Below, piece after piece: positions 19,387-30,900 of a stretch of 64,000 nucleotides of DNA (position 1 is the first letter of the stretch; each line of letters opens with the position of its first letter). The position numbers were made by a program, and so were the translations under genes. Origin of the DNA: a virus. The notes below the pieces were generated by a model that was given only the letters and a program-made list of their open reading frames with translations, was not told where the DNA came from and ran no database searches. Location: positions 32,712-96,711 of the IMG/VR virus record IMGVR_UViG_3300042888_003185; one strand, 5' to 3'.

Positions 19387-21813
19387 ATGTCAATTCAATT
19401 AAAAATTTCAAGTGTAAAATCAATTAACGGTGCTAGCTTAACTAGCGTTGTTGATTTGGCTAATTTTAATTTTAGCACAATAAAGTCAGCAATAACTGAG
19501 TTTCTATCAGCCGTTAACTTCGATCAAACTGGTGGAGTTTCAGTTGACATTGAAGGAATTTCAGCAAACACAATCATCGTTAGGCAAGGTCTAACTGTAT
19601 ACGGTGCACAGCAACAAAATGGGTCGTATCCTGAAGTAATAAAACTCTACCCAACTGGCGCAATCACCGGTAAAAATGCGGTAATGGAAGATGTAGTTGA
19701 AGGTAAAAGGCTTCGACTTAAAGTATACGGAGCAATTCCGCCAACTGGAGTTCCAGGAGAAGTAATCTACATTACTCAACAGGGCGGCCGAATTGAAGGA
19801 TTTTATGGATATTTAGTATCAACTGGCTGGACGCTACTCAGCGGAGGCGGTGCAGGTTCTTGTAGAGCGGCTGTAACCAGATCGGTAACGCCAAATGTAA
19901 TTACTGGAGACTCTGCTTTAGTTTCACCAGGATTACTTCCGATGCCCGCGCCGATCACGACTAGTGAGTACTTATTGTTCATTAACGGCCAACAAATAAT
20001 CATAGGAGATGGCACCAAAGTAGCGCCAGCGTACTTTAGTAAAGACAATGGGACTACTGCAAGTAATTACGGGGCAGTTGATTCAACTGATGAACTTTAT
20101 TGGAACACTTCTGTTGCTGGATATGGACTAGACGGTGGCGATTTTGTAACTCTAATTTACACATCAGCTGATCCTTATTGCGGAGCAGCTGGCGTTTTAT
20201 GTACGACCGAAATTGTGCAAGCTGGTCAAAGTTCAACGAATCACCCACAGGTTGGAGTATCGGTTGTGTTAGATACAAACGCTACAGAATCTGCGCCAAT
20301 CACAGTATGTTCTGTACCAGCGCCGACTCTATCTCCATCTGGTATTTTACCGGCAGGTTATTACTTAAATAATGCAGCAATGGCATTTGATATTTCAACT
20401 CCATTAACTATTGGAGCTCTTCTTGAATTTACTCTACCTCAAGCAATGACTGAGCCGGTATTTGACACAGTTCGAATATTCCATAATGTAAATGGAGTCT
20501 ATGTTGATGAAACTGTCTTAACTGGACCGTATGCTCCTGACTATGCAACTAGAAAAATATGGGCGCAAGTAACCTCATTTAGTCCTTTTTACGCTATTCC
20601 TTTTCAGGCTACTCCAACTACAACAACTACAACGGTTTCGCCTACCTTGACTACTACGATCGCACCAACAAGTACAACAACGACTTGTGCTCCAGGCTCA
20701 ATTAATTACTCAGTTGCTGAAAACTTAAATGCAACAGTCATATCATTTATAGGAACTCCAACTGGTCCGTATTCAGTAGTCTTTGCGTCAGCAGGTGGAC
20801 CTACCTACAATCTGACTGAATTGCATGGAGTTAACATAAGTCTTTCATGGATATTTAACAGAACTGATTCTGAGTACTTATCTTCAAATATTAATACCGT
20901 ATATGGTACGTACACGTTTACCAATGCGGCAGGCTGCCAATACGTAGTTAACGTTGAGTTTGGTGCAGTTACCACAACAACTACCACCGCTGCTCCAACC
21001 ACTACGACGACAATTGCGCCGACTACTACGACGATTGCACCGACTACCACTACAACAATCGCTCCGACTACTACTACGACAATTGAGCCGACTACTACTA
21101 CGACAATTGAGCCGACTACCACTACAACAATCGCTCCGACTACTACAACGACGATTGCTCCGACTACTACAACGACGACGATTGATCCATGTAGCGAATT
21201 CACAGTTACTCCATCCCAGACTGGCGAAAGTCAATATACTTTTCAAGTTACTGGGCCTGGAGGATTACTTTATACGATCCAGCAATTTGCCGATATTATT
21301 TACACAGGTACAACTAGAATTCCGGCTGAAAATTTAGCGCTAATCGATGGACCTCTCAAAGTAACAATTAACTCGACATGTACATTCTGTTATGAATTTG
21401 ATGCAGGTGCTCAAACTTTAACTGTGATAGATTGCGGACTGTATAGCGGAATTACTACTACGACTACAACGCTAGCGGCAACGACCACAACCACTACGCT
21501 TGCTCCATCAACTACCACTACTACTACAATTGGATGCCCATCTGTATCAATTGAGTATTATCAAGACCGTGAGGCTAAGACTATATCGTTTGTTTTATCA
21601 ACAACTGAGTATTCAGTAATTCAAATATTTGATAATATAAACGCGCCTATTTCAGAAGGTATGTATACTGTAACAATCGACGGATCTGATACTATAATCG
21701 AAGGTATATTTACAATCGACCCAATTGGTAAGTGGAAAATCATATTAGATGAGTGTCTGTATGAAGTTAACGTAACTGAATATCTAACTACAACTACTAC
21801 CATTAGAGGATAA
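19387..21813 (+). CDS. Multidomain fibre protein with mucin-like poly-Thr linkers (808 aa)
   Basis: The N-terminal ~410 residues are a beta-rich structural region ending in a ZU5-like 'FTLPQAMTEPVFDTVRIFHN...YAPDYATRKIWAQVTSFSPFYAIPF' stretch. After that come three Thr/Pro/Ala/Ile-rich linkers that separate small cysteine-containing beta domains of ~90 residues each, and the protein ends in another short Thr run. The layout of beta bead, Thr linker, beta bead resembles secreted bacterial mucin-like proteins. Poly-Thr linkers are classical O-glycosylation substrates, and a glycosyltransferase gene follows 30 bases after the stop. It is preceded by a late-type promoter. The fibre role is inferred. 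Confidence 0.65.
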   Translation: MSIQLKISSVKSINGASLTSVVDLANFNFSTIKSAITEFLSAVNFDQTGGVSVDIEGISANTIIVRQGLTVYGAQQQNGSYPEVIKLYPTGAITGKNAVMEDVVEGKRLRLKVYGAIPPTGVPGEVIYITQQGGRIEGFYGYLVSTGWTLLSGGGAGSCRAAVTRSVTPNVITGDSALVSPGLLPMPAPITTSEYLLFINGQQIIIGDGTKVAPAYFSKDNGTTASNYGAVDSTDELYWNTSVAGYGLDGGDFVTLIYTSADPYCGAAGVLCTTEIVQAGQSSTNHPQVGVSVVLDTNATESAPITVCSVPAPTLSPSGILPAGYYLNNAAMAFDISTPLTIGALLEFTLPQAMTEPVFDTVRIFHNVNGVYVDETVLTGPYAPDYATRKIWAQVTSFSPFYAIPFQATPTTTTTTVSPTLTTTIAPTSTTTTCAPGSINYSVAENLNATVISFIGTPTGPYSVVFASAGGPTYNLTELHGVNISLSWIFNRTDSEYLSSNINTVYGTYTFTNAAGCQYVVNVEFGAVTTTTTTAAPTTTTTIAPTTTTIAPTTTTTIAPTTTTTIEPTTTTTIEPTTTTTIAPTTTTTIAPTTTTTTIDPCSEFTVTPSQTGESQYTFQVTGPGGLLYTIQQFADIIYTGTTRIPAENLALIDGPLKVTINSTCTFCYEFDAGAQTLTVIDCGLYSGITTTTTTLAATTTTTTLAPSTTTTTTIGCPSVSIEYYQDREAKTISFVLSTTEYSVIQIFDNINAPISEGMYTVTIDGSDTIIEGIFTIDPIGKWKIILDECLYEVNVTEYLTTTTTIRG
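20971..21185 (+). repeat. Mucin-like Thr-rich tandem repeat (TTTTTIAP/TIEP units)
   Basis: Roughly 70 residues are built of 'TTTTTIAP' and 'TTTTTIEP' units. The Thr codons are ACT, ACC, ACA and ACG mixed, so copies differ at DNA level. Two shorter Thr blocks in the same gene lie at about 20611-20689 and 21451-21530. The Val-rich reading frames seen on the opposite strand are a by-product of this repeat. Confidence 0.8.
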
Positions 21814-21843
21814 ACCTTAAGCCAATTAGTAGTATAAATTAGT

Positions 21844-22800
21844 ATGCTAACTAAGAAGACTATATTTATGTCCGCTCAGCCGGACCACCCGTATTTTCAT
21901 TGGCAAGTTGAGGTAGTAATTCATAATTTTATGAAGAGCGGAATAAACCCTAACTGGATAGATATTCTATTTGCCTATGATAATGAACCTTCGCCTGAAG
22001 GTAGAGCTCTTGCTTCCAAATATCCAATGGTAAGATTCTTTTTCTATAAAAAGAGAATAACTGAAAATTATGGATACATTCCGATCCTAAGACCTGATAT
22101 TCTAGAACAGCACTTTAGAGCTCATCCGGAACTTCGTGGAGAAACTGTCTTTTACCATGATTCTGATATTATTTTTAGAGAACTTCCTAACTTTGATGCC
22201 CTACATGGAGATCTTTATTGGTACGTAAGCGACACAATTTCATACATTGGTGCGAAGTACATTAAGAGCAAATCAGAAGATATTTTCACAGATCTATGCA
22301 GTCTTTCAGGAATTCCACCGGAATTAGTGGAAGCAAATGAGGCTGGCTCAGGCGGTGCTCAATACTTAATGAAAGGTGTAACTGCCGATTTCTGGAAAGA
22401 AGTAGCCGAGGACACATTGACTATTTACAAGTACATGTGTGATAGAGAGCATCAAGACCGCTCTAATTTATCTACAGAAGAAGCGGCTCAATTTAATCCA
22501 ATTCAAAAGTGGTGTGCTGATATGTGGTCAGTTCTTTGGGGAGCATGGAAAATGGGAGCCCAGACGATTGTTACTCCTGAACTTGATTTTAGTTGGGGAA
22601 CTTCTGATATCCATGCATACAATAAGTGCCCAATTATGCACAATGCTGGAGTAACTGATTCAACCAAAGATACGTTATTTTATAAAGCAGATTTTCGATC
22701 AAGTAGTCCATTTGATACTGATCTATCGTACGTTGATCCGGAAAGCGCATCTGGGAAATACGTTGCTGCTATTTTATATGCCAAGGAGAAACGGAAATAG
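21844..22800 (+). CDS. Putative GT-A-type glycosyltransferase (318 aa)
   Basis: An N-terminal nucleotide-sugar-type region is followed by a metal-binding DxD-like motif 'HDSDIIF' with Asp106 and Asp108. A conserved-looking segment follows at residues ~223-262, rich in Trp ('WCADMWSVLWGAWKMG', 'PELDFSWGT') and ending 'IMHNAG'. This overall pattern recalls the hydroxyproline/serine-type O-glycosyltransferases and their uncharacterised bacterial relatives, but the exact family is uncertain. The start is the first ATG, with 'GTATAAATTAG' just upstream as a possible weak late promoter. It sits directly between the Thr-rich fibre and the next fibre genes, so a virion fibre protein is a plausible acceptor. 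It uses a TAG stop. Confidence 0.6.
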   Translation: MLTKKTIFMSAQPDHPYFHWQVEVVIHNFMKSGINPNWIDILFAYDNEPSPEGRALASKYPMVRFFFYKKRITENYGYIPILRPDILEQHFRAHPELRGETVFYHDSDIIFRELPNFDALHGDLYWYVSDTISYIGAKYIKSKSEDIFTDLCSLSGIPPELVEANEAGSGGAQYLMKGVTADFWKEVAEDTLTIYKYMCDREHQDRSNLSTEEAAQFNPIQKWCADMWSVLWGAWKMGAQTIVTPELDFSWGTSDIHAYNKCPIMHNAGVTDSTKDTLFYKADFRSSSPFDTDLSYVDPESASGKYVAAILYAKEKRK

Positions 22801-22822
22801 ATTACTTGGATCTACTAGTGAT

Positions 22823-22832
22823 GATAAATAAC
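22823..22832 (+). promoter_or_regulatory. Late-type promoter element GATAAATAAC
   Basis: GATAAATAAC lies 29 bases before the ATG at 22862, in the 61-base gap after the glycosyltransferase. It would drive the 627-residue protein, the 66-residue protein and the giant fibre at 24969. Confidence 0.65.
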
Positions 22833-22861
22833 TGTAGTAGAAAAATGTAAATTAAAACCGA

Positions 22862-24745
22862 ATGTCCCACAAACTTAAAATAAAACAAGTTGATCTTAGC
22901 GGAGTATCCCAGGATAACACCAAGACTAAATTTTTAGCAATAGATAATTCGGGTAATTTATATTGGAATGATTCTCCAAATACCGGCTCAAGTGGAATTA
23001 GCGGAATTGATTTTTATGATGAAGGCGTTCTTGTCGGAAATTATTCAAAAGTTAATTTTGTTGGAATTGATATACTTGGAGCTCAGAAACCTGGAGATTC
23101 AAGTACAATAAATGTTTACGTTCCTACTCCAACATTCGCAAGTCACTTTGGCACAAACGACGGAACCTCGTCTGGATTAGTATCAGAAACTTTAGCTAGA
23201 TCAACGGTTAGAATAAGCAATCCAACGACTGAAGGAACTCCATTTAAGGCTGGAACTTGGGCAGGTACAAATCAGTCAACGACAACTAGTAGCACAGTCT
23301 CATTCAGTACAGCAAATGCGGTAACTGGTCAAGGCGGAGACGCTACGGTAACCGTTGATGTATATGATGCAGATGGCACCACTATTATTTCAACATTTTC
23401 TCAGGGAGTTACTGCAGACGGGACATATTCAAGTACAGACGGTATTGACATTATTATTGCCGGTTTTGCAACTGATAGTTTAAAACAAAAAGCTGACATT
23501 ACCGTAACCGTTGATATTGATCAAGTACTATCTGGCGTAGGTTTAATAGACGGCGGTAAATACAATATAGTTATTACAAACCTAACTGATTCAACTAGTG
23601 ATGGTGCTCAAACTTTCACTTATACACAATCTGCAGTTTTCTTTGATACAAATGCATCTACTCCAAGCTTTGGAGCCGGTTCAACTTGTACAATCGAAGA
23701 AACTCTAGGAAATATTGTAACCAAGCATCTAAGCGGTGTTGAGTACTACACTCTAACTTCACAGTTTAGTGCACACGTTGATGCAATTAATAACCTAAAC
23801 GCAAATACTCAAGGCCGTGCTCTTGGCGCAAATACTAATTTTCAATTTGTTGCACCATCGTACGGAGTTCCAACTATTGCTGAATATGCATGGTCACCAA
23901 CTTCTGGTACTTTTACTGGATGGACCAATTTCTTCAACAATACAGCTGCTGAATATGATATTTTAAATTGGGCGATTAATTCTTCAAATTTTAGGTATCG
24001 AGGAGCAACTGCAGCCGCGACTGCTTCACTATTTGATCCATGGTCTTCAGGCGGAACTAAATCTTCTTCAACTCATTCAATATTAGTGGACACATATCCA
24101 ACTAGTGGAAATAGCACTCAATACGTAGAGCGATTTGACGATGAGGCTTTTAGATTACAAAGCGATTACACGACTGCATGGGTTTCTACCGCAAGTCTAT
24201 CAAACGGAAATGCTTGCGTTGTCGGTGGTACAATCGTTAGACCTGATCAATATTTCTTAACTGCACCAAATACTGCAACAATTCAACCCGATCTAGCTGC
24301 TTTTAAATCAGACTTAAATGGTTCAAACCCAAACTATTCTTCACTTACTGCAGCTGCATCGTACTATAGAAAATTTTATACTACACTAAGTTCGTCAAGC
24401 GTTCCAATTCCTAGTTTTTCAATGGTATTCGCTGGAACTTTCGCAGGCGGATCTGCTCTAGCTGATTTAATTAGCGGTGCTCTTACTGTAACTGTTCGTA
24501 AAATAGGAGCAACCGTTGGAGTTTTTGGACCTACTTCGTATCCATTAATCCTAAACGGTTCAGGTTATAATTTTGGAACATTTGATGATGGTGCAACTGA
24601 TGGTCAAATCCGATTAGGTTCATCCAGTGGAAATACAATAAATGGAACATTTGGAGGATTTAATGCAACAAACGGAATATACGTAGAATTTAAAATCCAC
24701 AATTCAGCTATTAGAATCGATACAGTGACTGTAACATTCAACTAA
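22862..24745 (+). CDS. Virion fibre or appendage protein (627 aa)
   Basis: The N-terminus ('KLKIKQVDLSG') resembles the anchoring segments of neighbouring structural proteins. It is followed by a short 'TGSSGISGID' piece like the giant fibre's repeat. The rest is beta-rich, with many Ser, Thr, Asn and Gly residues and few charges, and has no enzyme motif. Residues ~130-270 include 'VTVDVYDADGTTIISTF'-type strands suggestive of an Ig-like module. It is first in a unit that continues through a 66-residue protein into the 3733-residue collagen-like fibre. A base or adaptor for that fibre is possible but unproven. Confidence 0.6.
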   Translation: MSHKLKIKQVDLSGVSQDNTKTKFLAIDNSGNLYWNDSPNTGSSGISGIDFYDEGVLVGNYSKVNFVGIDILGAQKPGDSSTINVYVPTPTFASHFGTNDGTSSGLVSETLARSTVRISNPTTEGTPFKAGTWAGTNQSTTTSSTVSFSTANAVTGQGGDATVTVDVYDADGTTIISTFSQGVTADGTYSSTDGIDIIIAGFATDSLKQKADITVTVDIDQVLSGVGLIDGGKYNIVITNLTDSTSDGAQTFTYTQSAVFFDTNASTPSFGAGSTCTIEETLGNIVTKHLSGVEYYTLTSQFSAHVDAINNLNANTQGRALGANTNFQFVAPSYGVPTIAEYAWSPTSGTFTGWTNFFNNTAAEYDILNWAINSSNFRYRGATAAATASLFDPWSSGGTKSSSTHSILVDTYPTSGNSTQYVERFDDEAFRLQSDYTTAWVSTASLSNGNACVVGGTIVRPDQYFLTAPNTATIQPDLAAFKSDLNGSNPNYSSLTAAASYYRKFYTTLSSSSVPIPSFSMVFAGTFAGGSALADLISGALTVTVRKIGATVGVFGPTSYPLILNGSGYNFGTFDDGATDGQIRLGSSSGNTINGTFGGFNATNGIYVEFKIHNSAIRIDTVTVTFN

Positions 24746-24760
24746 AAAAAAATTAATAAT

Positions 24761-24961
24761 ATGGAAAAAAGTTTCGATAAAAAGCTTAAGGTTAAAATAG
24801 ATAAAGATAAGCAGAGTGTTTCTCTTAGTATACGAGTTTCTGATGATATGGTTAACGTATTTAAAACAACAATAAATGAATTTAATATTATGGTTGCAGA
24901 ATACGAAGGTCAATTATATGAGGCAAACCAGGAAGAATCAATAGAAAACGAAATAATATAA
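24761..24961 (+). CDS. Small acidic/charged protein (66 aa) upstream of giant fibre
   Basis: The protein is unrecognised and highly charged: a Lys/Asp-rich N-terminus, a central amphipathic stretch ('VSDDMVNVFKTTINEFNIMVAEYEGQLYE') and an acidic C-terminus. It starts 15 bases after the previous stop behind an A-run leader and ends 7 bases before the giant fibre's ATG, so it fits tightly in the operon. Small proteins at this place may act as fibre chaperones, as T4 gp38/gp57A do for tail fibres. Here that is only a positional guess. Confidence 0.55.
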   Translation: MEKSFDKKLKVKIDKDKQSVSLSIRVSDDMVNVFKTTINEFNIMVAEYEGQLYEANQEESIENEII

Positions 24962-24968
24962 TTAGTAA

Positions 24969-27900
24969 ATGGCAGGCTATACAGATAATGAAAGATTAAA
25001 ACTCGTATTTAAGGTCCAAGCCGCAAACGTAATTGATTCTGCCTCTAATTTTAATTGGTACGAAGCAAAGTTTGCGTTTAACCCTAATATATCAGCTGCT
25101 CGAGTTTTAACTCAGTTCGATGTTGTTAAACAAAACCCAGTTGCAAATAAATCAGCGGCTGTTGCTCTATTAGCATCAGGTCAACCGTTGGAAACGATTG
25201 TAGCAGACGCATATTCTACAGGAAATGCCGTAGAATTAAGTCAAGTTATTTCAGGTAATAATACTACATGGGTAGCCTGTTCGACGCTTAACGATTTTAA
25301 CACACAAATCCTAGACTGGATTCAACCTCAAAAGATATTGCAAGCAAGCGGTGCTCCTTCAATTGGATGGACCGCTGAATTTTGGAATGGTAATCCTGCA
25401 TCAGGCGGAACCCAAATCTTAACTACTGATAATGCAGGCACTGAAGTAAGTTGGGTTTTTAATTACGATAATGGTATTCTACTATTATCAGATTCAATGG
25501 TTACTTATTTAACTTCTACTTATGGATCAGTTGATCCATATATTAAAGGTTTTTACTATATTGGTACAACATTAGAAGATGGACTTACTAGTTCATCCGG
25601 TACTTCAGGAACAAGTGGAACTTCCGGTACTGCCGGTTCATCTGGTACGTCAGGTACTTCAGGTACGTCCGGTTCAACCGGTACTTCTGGTACATCCGGC
25701 TCAAACGGTTCAAGTGGAACGTCTGGTTCAGCTGGGACTTCTGGTGCAGATGGCAGCTCTGGTACTTCAGGAATAGATGGAGTCTCTGGAACAAACGGTT
25801 CTTCTGGAACTTCAGGTTCAGACGGCAGCTCAGGTACATCAGGTACTTCTGGTTCAACTGGTACATCAGGTTCTTCAGGTACTTCTGGTTCAGACGGTAG
25901 CTCAGGTACTTCAGGAATAGATGGAGTCTCTGGAACAAACGGTTCTTCTGGAACTTCAGGTTCAGACGGTAGCTCAGGTACATCAGGTACATCAGGTACT
26001 TCTGGTTCAACTGGTACATCAGGTTCTTCAGGTACTTCTGGTTCAGACGGTAGCTCAGGTACTTCAGGAATAGATGGAGTTTCCGGAACTTCAGGTTCAG
26101 CTGGAACTTCAGGTTCAGACGGTAGCTCAGGTACTTCAGGTTCTTCGGGAACATCAGGTACTTCAGGGTCAGCCGGTACTTCAGGTACTTCTGGTTCAGA
26201 CGGTAGTTCAGGTACTTCAGGAATAGATGGAGTCTCAGGAACAAGCGGTTCTTCTGGAACAAGCGGTTCAGACGGTAGCTCTGGAACATCAGGCTCAAAC
26301 GGTTCTTCTGGAACTTCAGGTTCTAACGGCTCAAGCGGTACATCAGGCTCAAATGGTAGCTCTGGAACTTCAGGGTCAGACGGTTCTTCGGGAACATCAG
26401 GAATAGACGGAGTTTCCGGAACTTCAGGTTCAGCAGGTACGTCAGGTTCAGACGGTAGCTCAGGTACTTCCGGTTCAAATGGTTCTTCTGGAACTTCCGG
26501 TTCAAACGGTTCTTCTGGAACTTCTGGTTCAAATGGATCTTCCGGAACATCAGGAATAGACGGAGTCTCAGGAACATCAGGTTCGGCTGGAACTTCAGGG
26601 TCAGATGGCTCAAGCGGTACTTCAGGTTCAAATGGTACCTCAGGTACTTCAGGTTCAAATGGTAGCTCTGGAACTTCAGGATCAAACGGTAGCTCAGGTA
26701 CTTCAGGATCAGACGGTAGCTCAGGTACTTCTGGAATAGACGGAGTATCAGGAACTTCAGGTTCTGCCGGTACGTCCGGTTCAGATGGTTCTTCTGGAAC
26801 TTCGGGTTCAAACGGAACTTCAGGTTCAAACGGTTCAAATGGTACCTCAGGTACTTCAGGTTCAAATGGTACCTCAGGTACTTCAGGATCAGACGGTAGC
26901 TCAGGTACATCAGGAATAGATGGAGTCTCAGGAACAAATGGTTCATCTGGTACGTCAGGTTCAGATGGTTCTTCTGGAACTTCAGGATCAAACGGTTCTT
27001 CTGGAACATCCGGTACATCAGGTTCAAACGGTTCTTCTGGAACTTCAGGTTCAGATGGTTCTTCAGGTACTTCTGGAATAGATGGTGTATCAGGAACTTC
27101 AGGTTCAGCAGGTACGTCAGGTTCAGACGGTAGCTCAGGTACTTCTGGTTCTAACGGTTCTTCAGGTACTTCAGGAACTTCAGGTTCAAACGGCTCAAGC
27201 GGTACTTCTGGTTCATCTGGTACTTCGGGTACTTCAGGTTCAAATGGTAGCTCAGGTACTAGTGGCTCAAATGGTAGCTCGGGTACTAGCGGATCAAGTG
27301 GAACAAGTGGTTCAGCTGGAACTTCCGGCACAAGCGGAACTTCAGGTTCAAACGGTTCTTCTGGAACTTCGGGTTCAAACGGCTCAAGCGGTACTAGCGG
27401 TTCAGACGGTTCTTCTGGAACTTCTGGAATAGACGGAGTTTCTGGAACAAATGGTTCTTCGGGAACATCAGGTTCAGATGGTAGCTCAGGTACTTCAGGT
27501 TCTTCTGGAACATCAGGTACCTCCGGTTCAAATGGTAGCTCTGGTACTTCAGGAACATCTGGTTCAAATGGTTCTTCTGGTACTAGTGGCTCAGACGGTA
27601 GCTCAGGTACTTCAGGCTCAAACGGTAGCTCTGGTACTTCAGGTTCTTCTGGAACTTCAGGTACTTCAGGTTCTAACGGTTCTTCGGGAACATCTGGTAC
27701 ATCTGGTACTTCAGGCTCTAACGGCTCAAGCGGTACATCAGGTTCAGACGGTTCTTCTGGAACTTCTGGAATAGATGGAGTCTCAGGAACAAACGGCTCA
27801 AGCGGAACTTCCGGCTCAGATGGTAGCTCAGGTACTTCAGGTACTTCAGGTTCAAATGGTAGCTCTGGAACATCAGGTTCAAACGGTTCTTCAGGAACTT

Positions 27901-30900
27901 CAGGTTCAGACGGTTCTTCAGGAACATCCGGTACTTCTGGTTCAACTGGTACTTCAGGTACTTCAGGTTCAAACGGTTCTTCTGGAACATCAGGTACTTC
28001 TGGTTCAAATGGTTCTTCTGGAACTTCAGGTTCAAATGGTACCTCTGGTACATCAGGTTCAAATGGTTCTTCTGGAACTTCAGGCTCAGATGGTTCTTCA
28101 GGTACTAGTGGAATAGACGGAGTCTCAGGAACAAATGGTTCTTCTGGTACGTCAGGTTCAGCCGGTAGCTCAGGTACTTCTGGTTCGTCAGGAACATCAG
28201 GTTCTAACGGTTCATCTGGTACTTCAGGTTCAAACGGTTCTTCTGGAACATCGGGTTCAGACGGTAGCTCAGGTACTTCTGGTTCGTCAGGAACATCAGG
28301 TTCTAACGGTTCTTCTGGAACATCAGGGACTTCCGGTTCAAATGGTAGCTCAGGTACTTCTGGAACAAGTGGTTCTAATGGTTCGTCAGGAACATCTGGT
28401 ACATCAGGTTCAAATGGTTCTTCTGGAACGTCAGGATCAGATGGTTCTTCAGGTACTTCTGGAATAGACGGAGTCTCAGGAACAAATGGTTCTTCTGGAA
28501 CTTCAGGTTCAGACGGTAGCTCAGGTACTTCTGGTTCGTCAGGAACATCTGGTTCAAATGGATCAAGCGGAACGGCTGGAACATCAGGTTCTTCTGGAAC
28601 TACTGGAACTTCTGGTTCAAGTGGAACTTCGGGAACATCAGGTTCATCCGGCACGGCGGGTACAAGCGGAACTTCTGGAACTTCAGGTTCGTCAGGAACT
28701 TCTGGAACAAGCGGAACTTCTGGAACTTCCGGTTCAAGTGGAACATCTGGTTCTTCAGGAACTAGTGGAGCTACTGGAATATCGGCAGGTCAAATTTATT
28801 ATTTTAATCAGTCAGTTGCTTCTGGAATAGGTACGTATAGAGACCTAAATATTAATCCGACCGGCGCTGCTCAACAATCAATACTTAAAACTACAACAGG
28901 TACTACTCCAGTATTAGTACAACAATTTATAACTCCTGAATTAGGATTTTCTGTAATACCAGGAGGAACACAAAGATTCCATTTACATTTCTTAAAAGAC
29001 GGCGCAGGATTTAATACAGACACATTTGTTACTATTGAATTAGCAAATAGTGCAGGTGTTAGTTATGGAACAGTAATACCAACTAATCAAGTTCTTATAG
29101 GTTGGATTAGTTCAACGATTCCAGTTGAAGCTAACGTTGATGTAGTGCTACCAACAACAACTATTAATCCAACGGATAGAATGATTGTTAAAATATACGT
29201 AGTCGATCAGTCTAGTGGAAATCATGATGTGACTTGGTACACTGAGGGAACTCAAAATTACTCTTTTGTGTTAACCTCAACTGGCCAAATTTCAAGTTCT
29301 TCTGGAACATCAGGTTCATCAGGCACTGCTGGTACAAGCGGAACATCCGGAACGTCAGGATCGACTGGTACAAGCGGAACCTCAGGAACTTCAGGTACGT
29401 CTGGAACCTCAGGAACCGCCGGTACTTCTGGTTCAAACGGCTCAAGTGGAACATCTGGTTCTAATGGTAGCTCAGGTACTTCTGGGACAAGCGGTTCTAA
29501 TGGTTCTTCTGGAACAGCTGGAACTTCAGGTTCAAACGGCAGCTCAGGAACGTCAGGTACTTCTGGTTCAAACGGCTCAAGCGGTACTTCAGGATCAAAT
29601 GGAAGTTCCGGAACAGCCGGTTCTTCTGGTACTTCCGGTATAGATGGAGTATCTGGAACTTCAGGTTCTGCTGGTACTTCAGGCTCTAATGGTTCTTCTG
29701 GAACTTCAGGTTCAAACGGATCAAGTGGAACTTCAGGTTCAAACGGTTCTTCTGGAACAAGTGGTTCAAATGGTAGCTCAGGTTCTTCTGGAACACGAGG
29801 TACTTCTGGTACTTCAGGTATAAGCGGAGTAGATGGTTCAAATGGTACATCCGGTACTTCAGGTTCTTCTGGAACCTCAGGTTCTAATGGATCTTCTGGT
29901 ACATCTGGTTCTAATGGATCTTCTGGAACTTCAGGTACATCAGGTTCAAACGGTTCTTCTGGAACATCTGGAACTTCAGGGTCAAACGGATCAAGTGGTA
30001 CAAGCGGTTCTTCTGGAACTTCTGGTTCTAATGGAAGCTCTGGCACATCAGGAACTTCCGGTTCAAATGGAAGTTCAGGTTCTTCTGGAACACGAGGTAC
30101 TTCTGGAACAAGCGGTACTTCAGGTACAAGTGGTAGCTCGGGAACTTCCGGTATAGATGGAGTATCAGGAACGTCAGGTTCAGCTGGTACTTCAGGATCA
30201 AATGGAAGCTCCGGAACTTCTGGTTCAAACGGTTCGTCTGGTTCTTCTGGAACAAGAGGTACTTCTGGAACATCCGGAACATCAGGTTCAAATGGTTCTT
30301 CTGGAACAAGCGGTACGTCCGGTTCAAATGGTTCTTCTGGAACATCTGGAACTTCTGGTTCAAACGGAAGCTCTGGTACTTCAGGTACATCAGGTTCAAA
30401 TGGTAGCTCAGGAACATCGGGTACTTCAGGAACATCAGGTACTTCCGGTTCAAATGGAAGCTCAGGTACTTCTGGAACTTCCGGGTCAAACGGTTCTTCC
30501 GGAACATCTGGGACTTCAGGTTCAAATGGAAGTTCAGGTACTTCAGGTACTTCAGGATCAAACGGTTCTTCTGGAACTTCTGGTTCAAATGGCTCTTCAG
30601 GTTCTTCTGGAACAAGAGGTACTTCAGGTACTTCAGGTTCAAGCGGAACATCAGGTATAGATGGAGTATCAGGAACGTCAGGTTCTGCTGGTACTTCTGG
30701 AACTTCTGGTTCAAATGGTTCTTCTGGTTCTTCTGGAACAAGAGGTACTTCAGGAACATCGGGTTCTAATGGTTCTTCAGGAACATCTGGGACTTCTGGT
30801 TCAAATGGAAGTTCAGGTACGTCAGGAACATCCGGTTCAAGCGGAACTTCCGGTTCTTCAGGTTCTTCAGGTACTTCTGGTACATCTGGTTCTAATGGAT

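Noticed and set aside
20805-21203. Poly-Val minus-strand frame opposite the Thr repeat
   Set aside because: ACN codons read backwards give Val-rich sequence (NGT). It is not a membrane protein gene.
25556-28654. A 1032-residue minus-strand open frame of the same Pro/Glu/Val type
   Set aside because: Same explanation as for block 2: it is an antisense shadow of block 1.
25590-28770. CRISPR array or satellite DNA
   Set aside because: The repeat is in frame throughout, has a 9-base coding period with synonymous variation and no spacer-like unique segments.
25579-28830. Several plus-strand Leu/Val/Gln-rich frames inside the repeat
   Set aside because: They are out-of-frame shadows of the 9-base repeat; composition is set by the real frame and none has its own start context.
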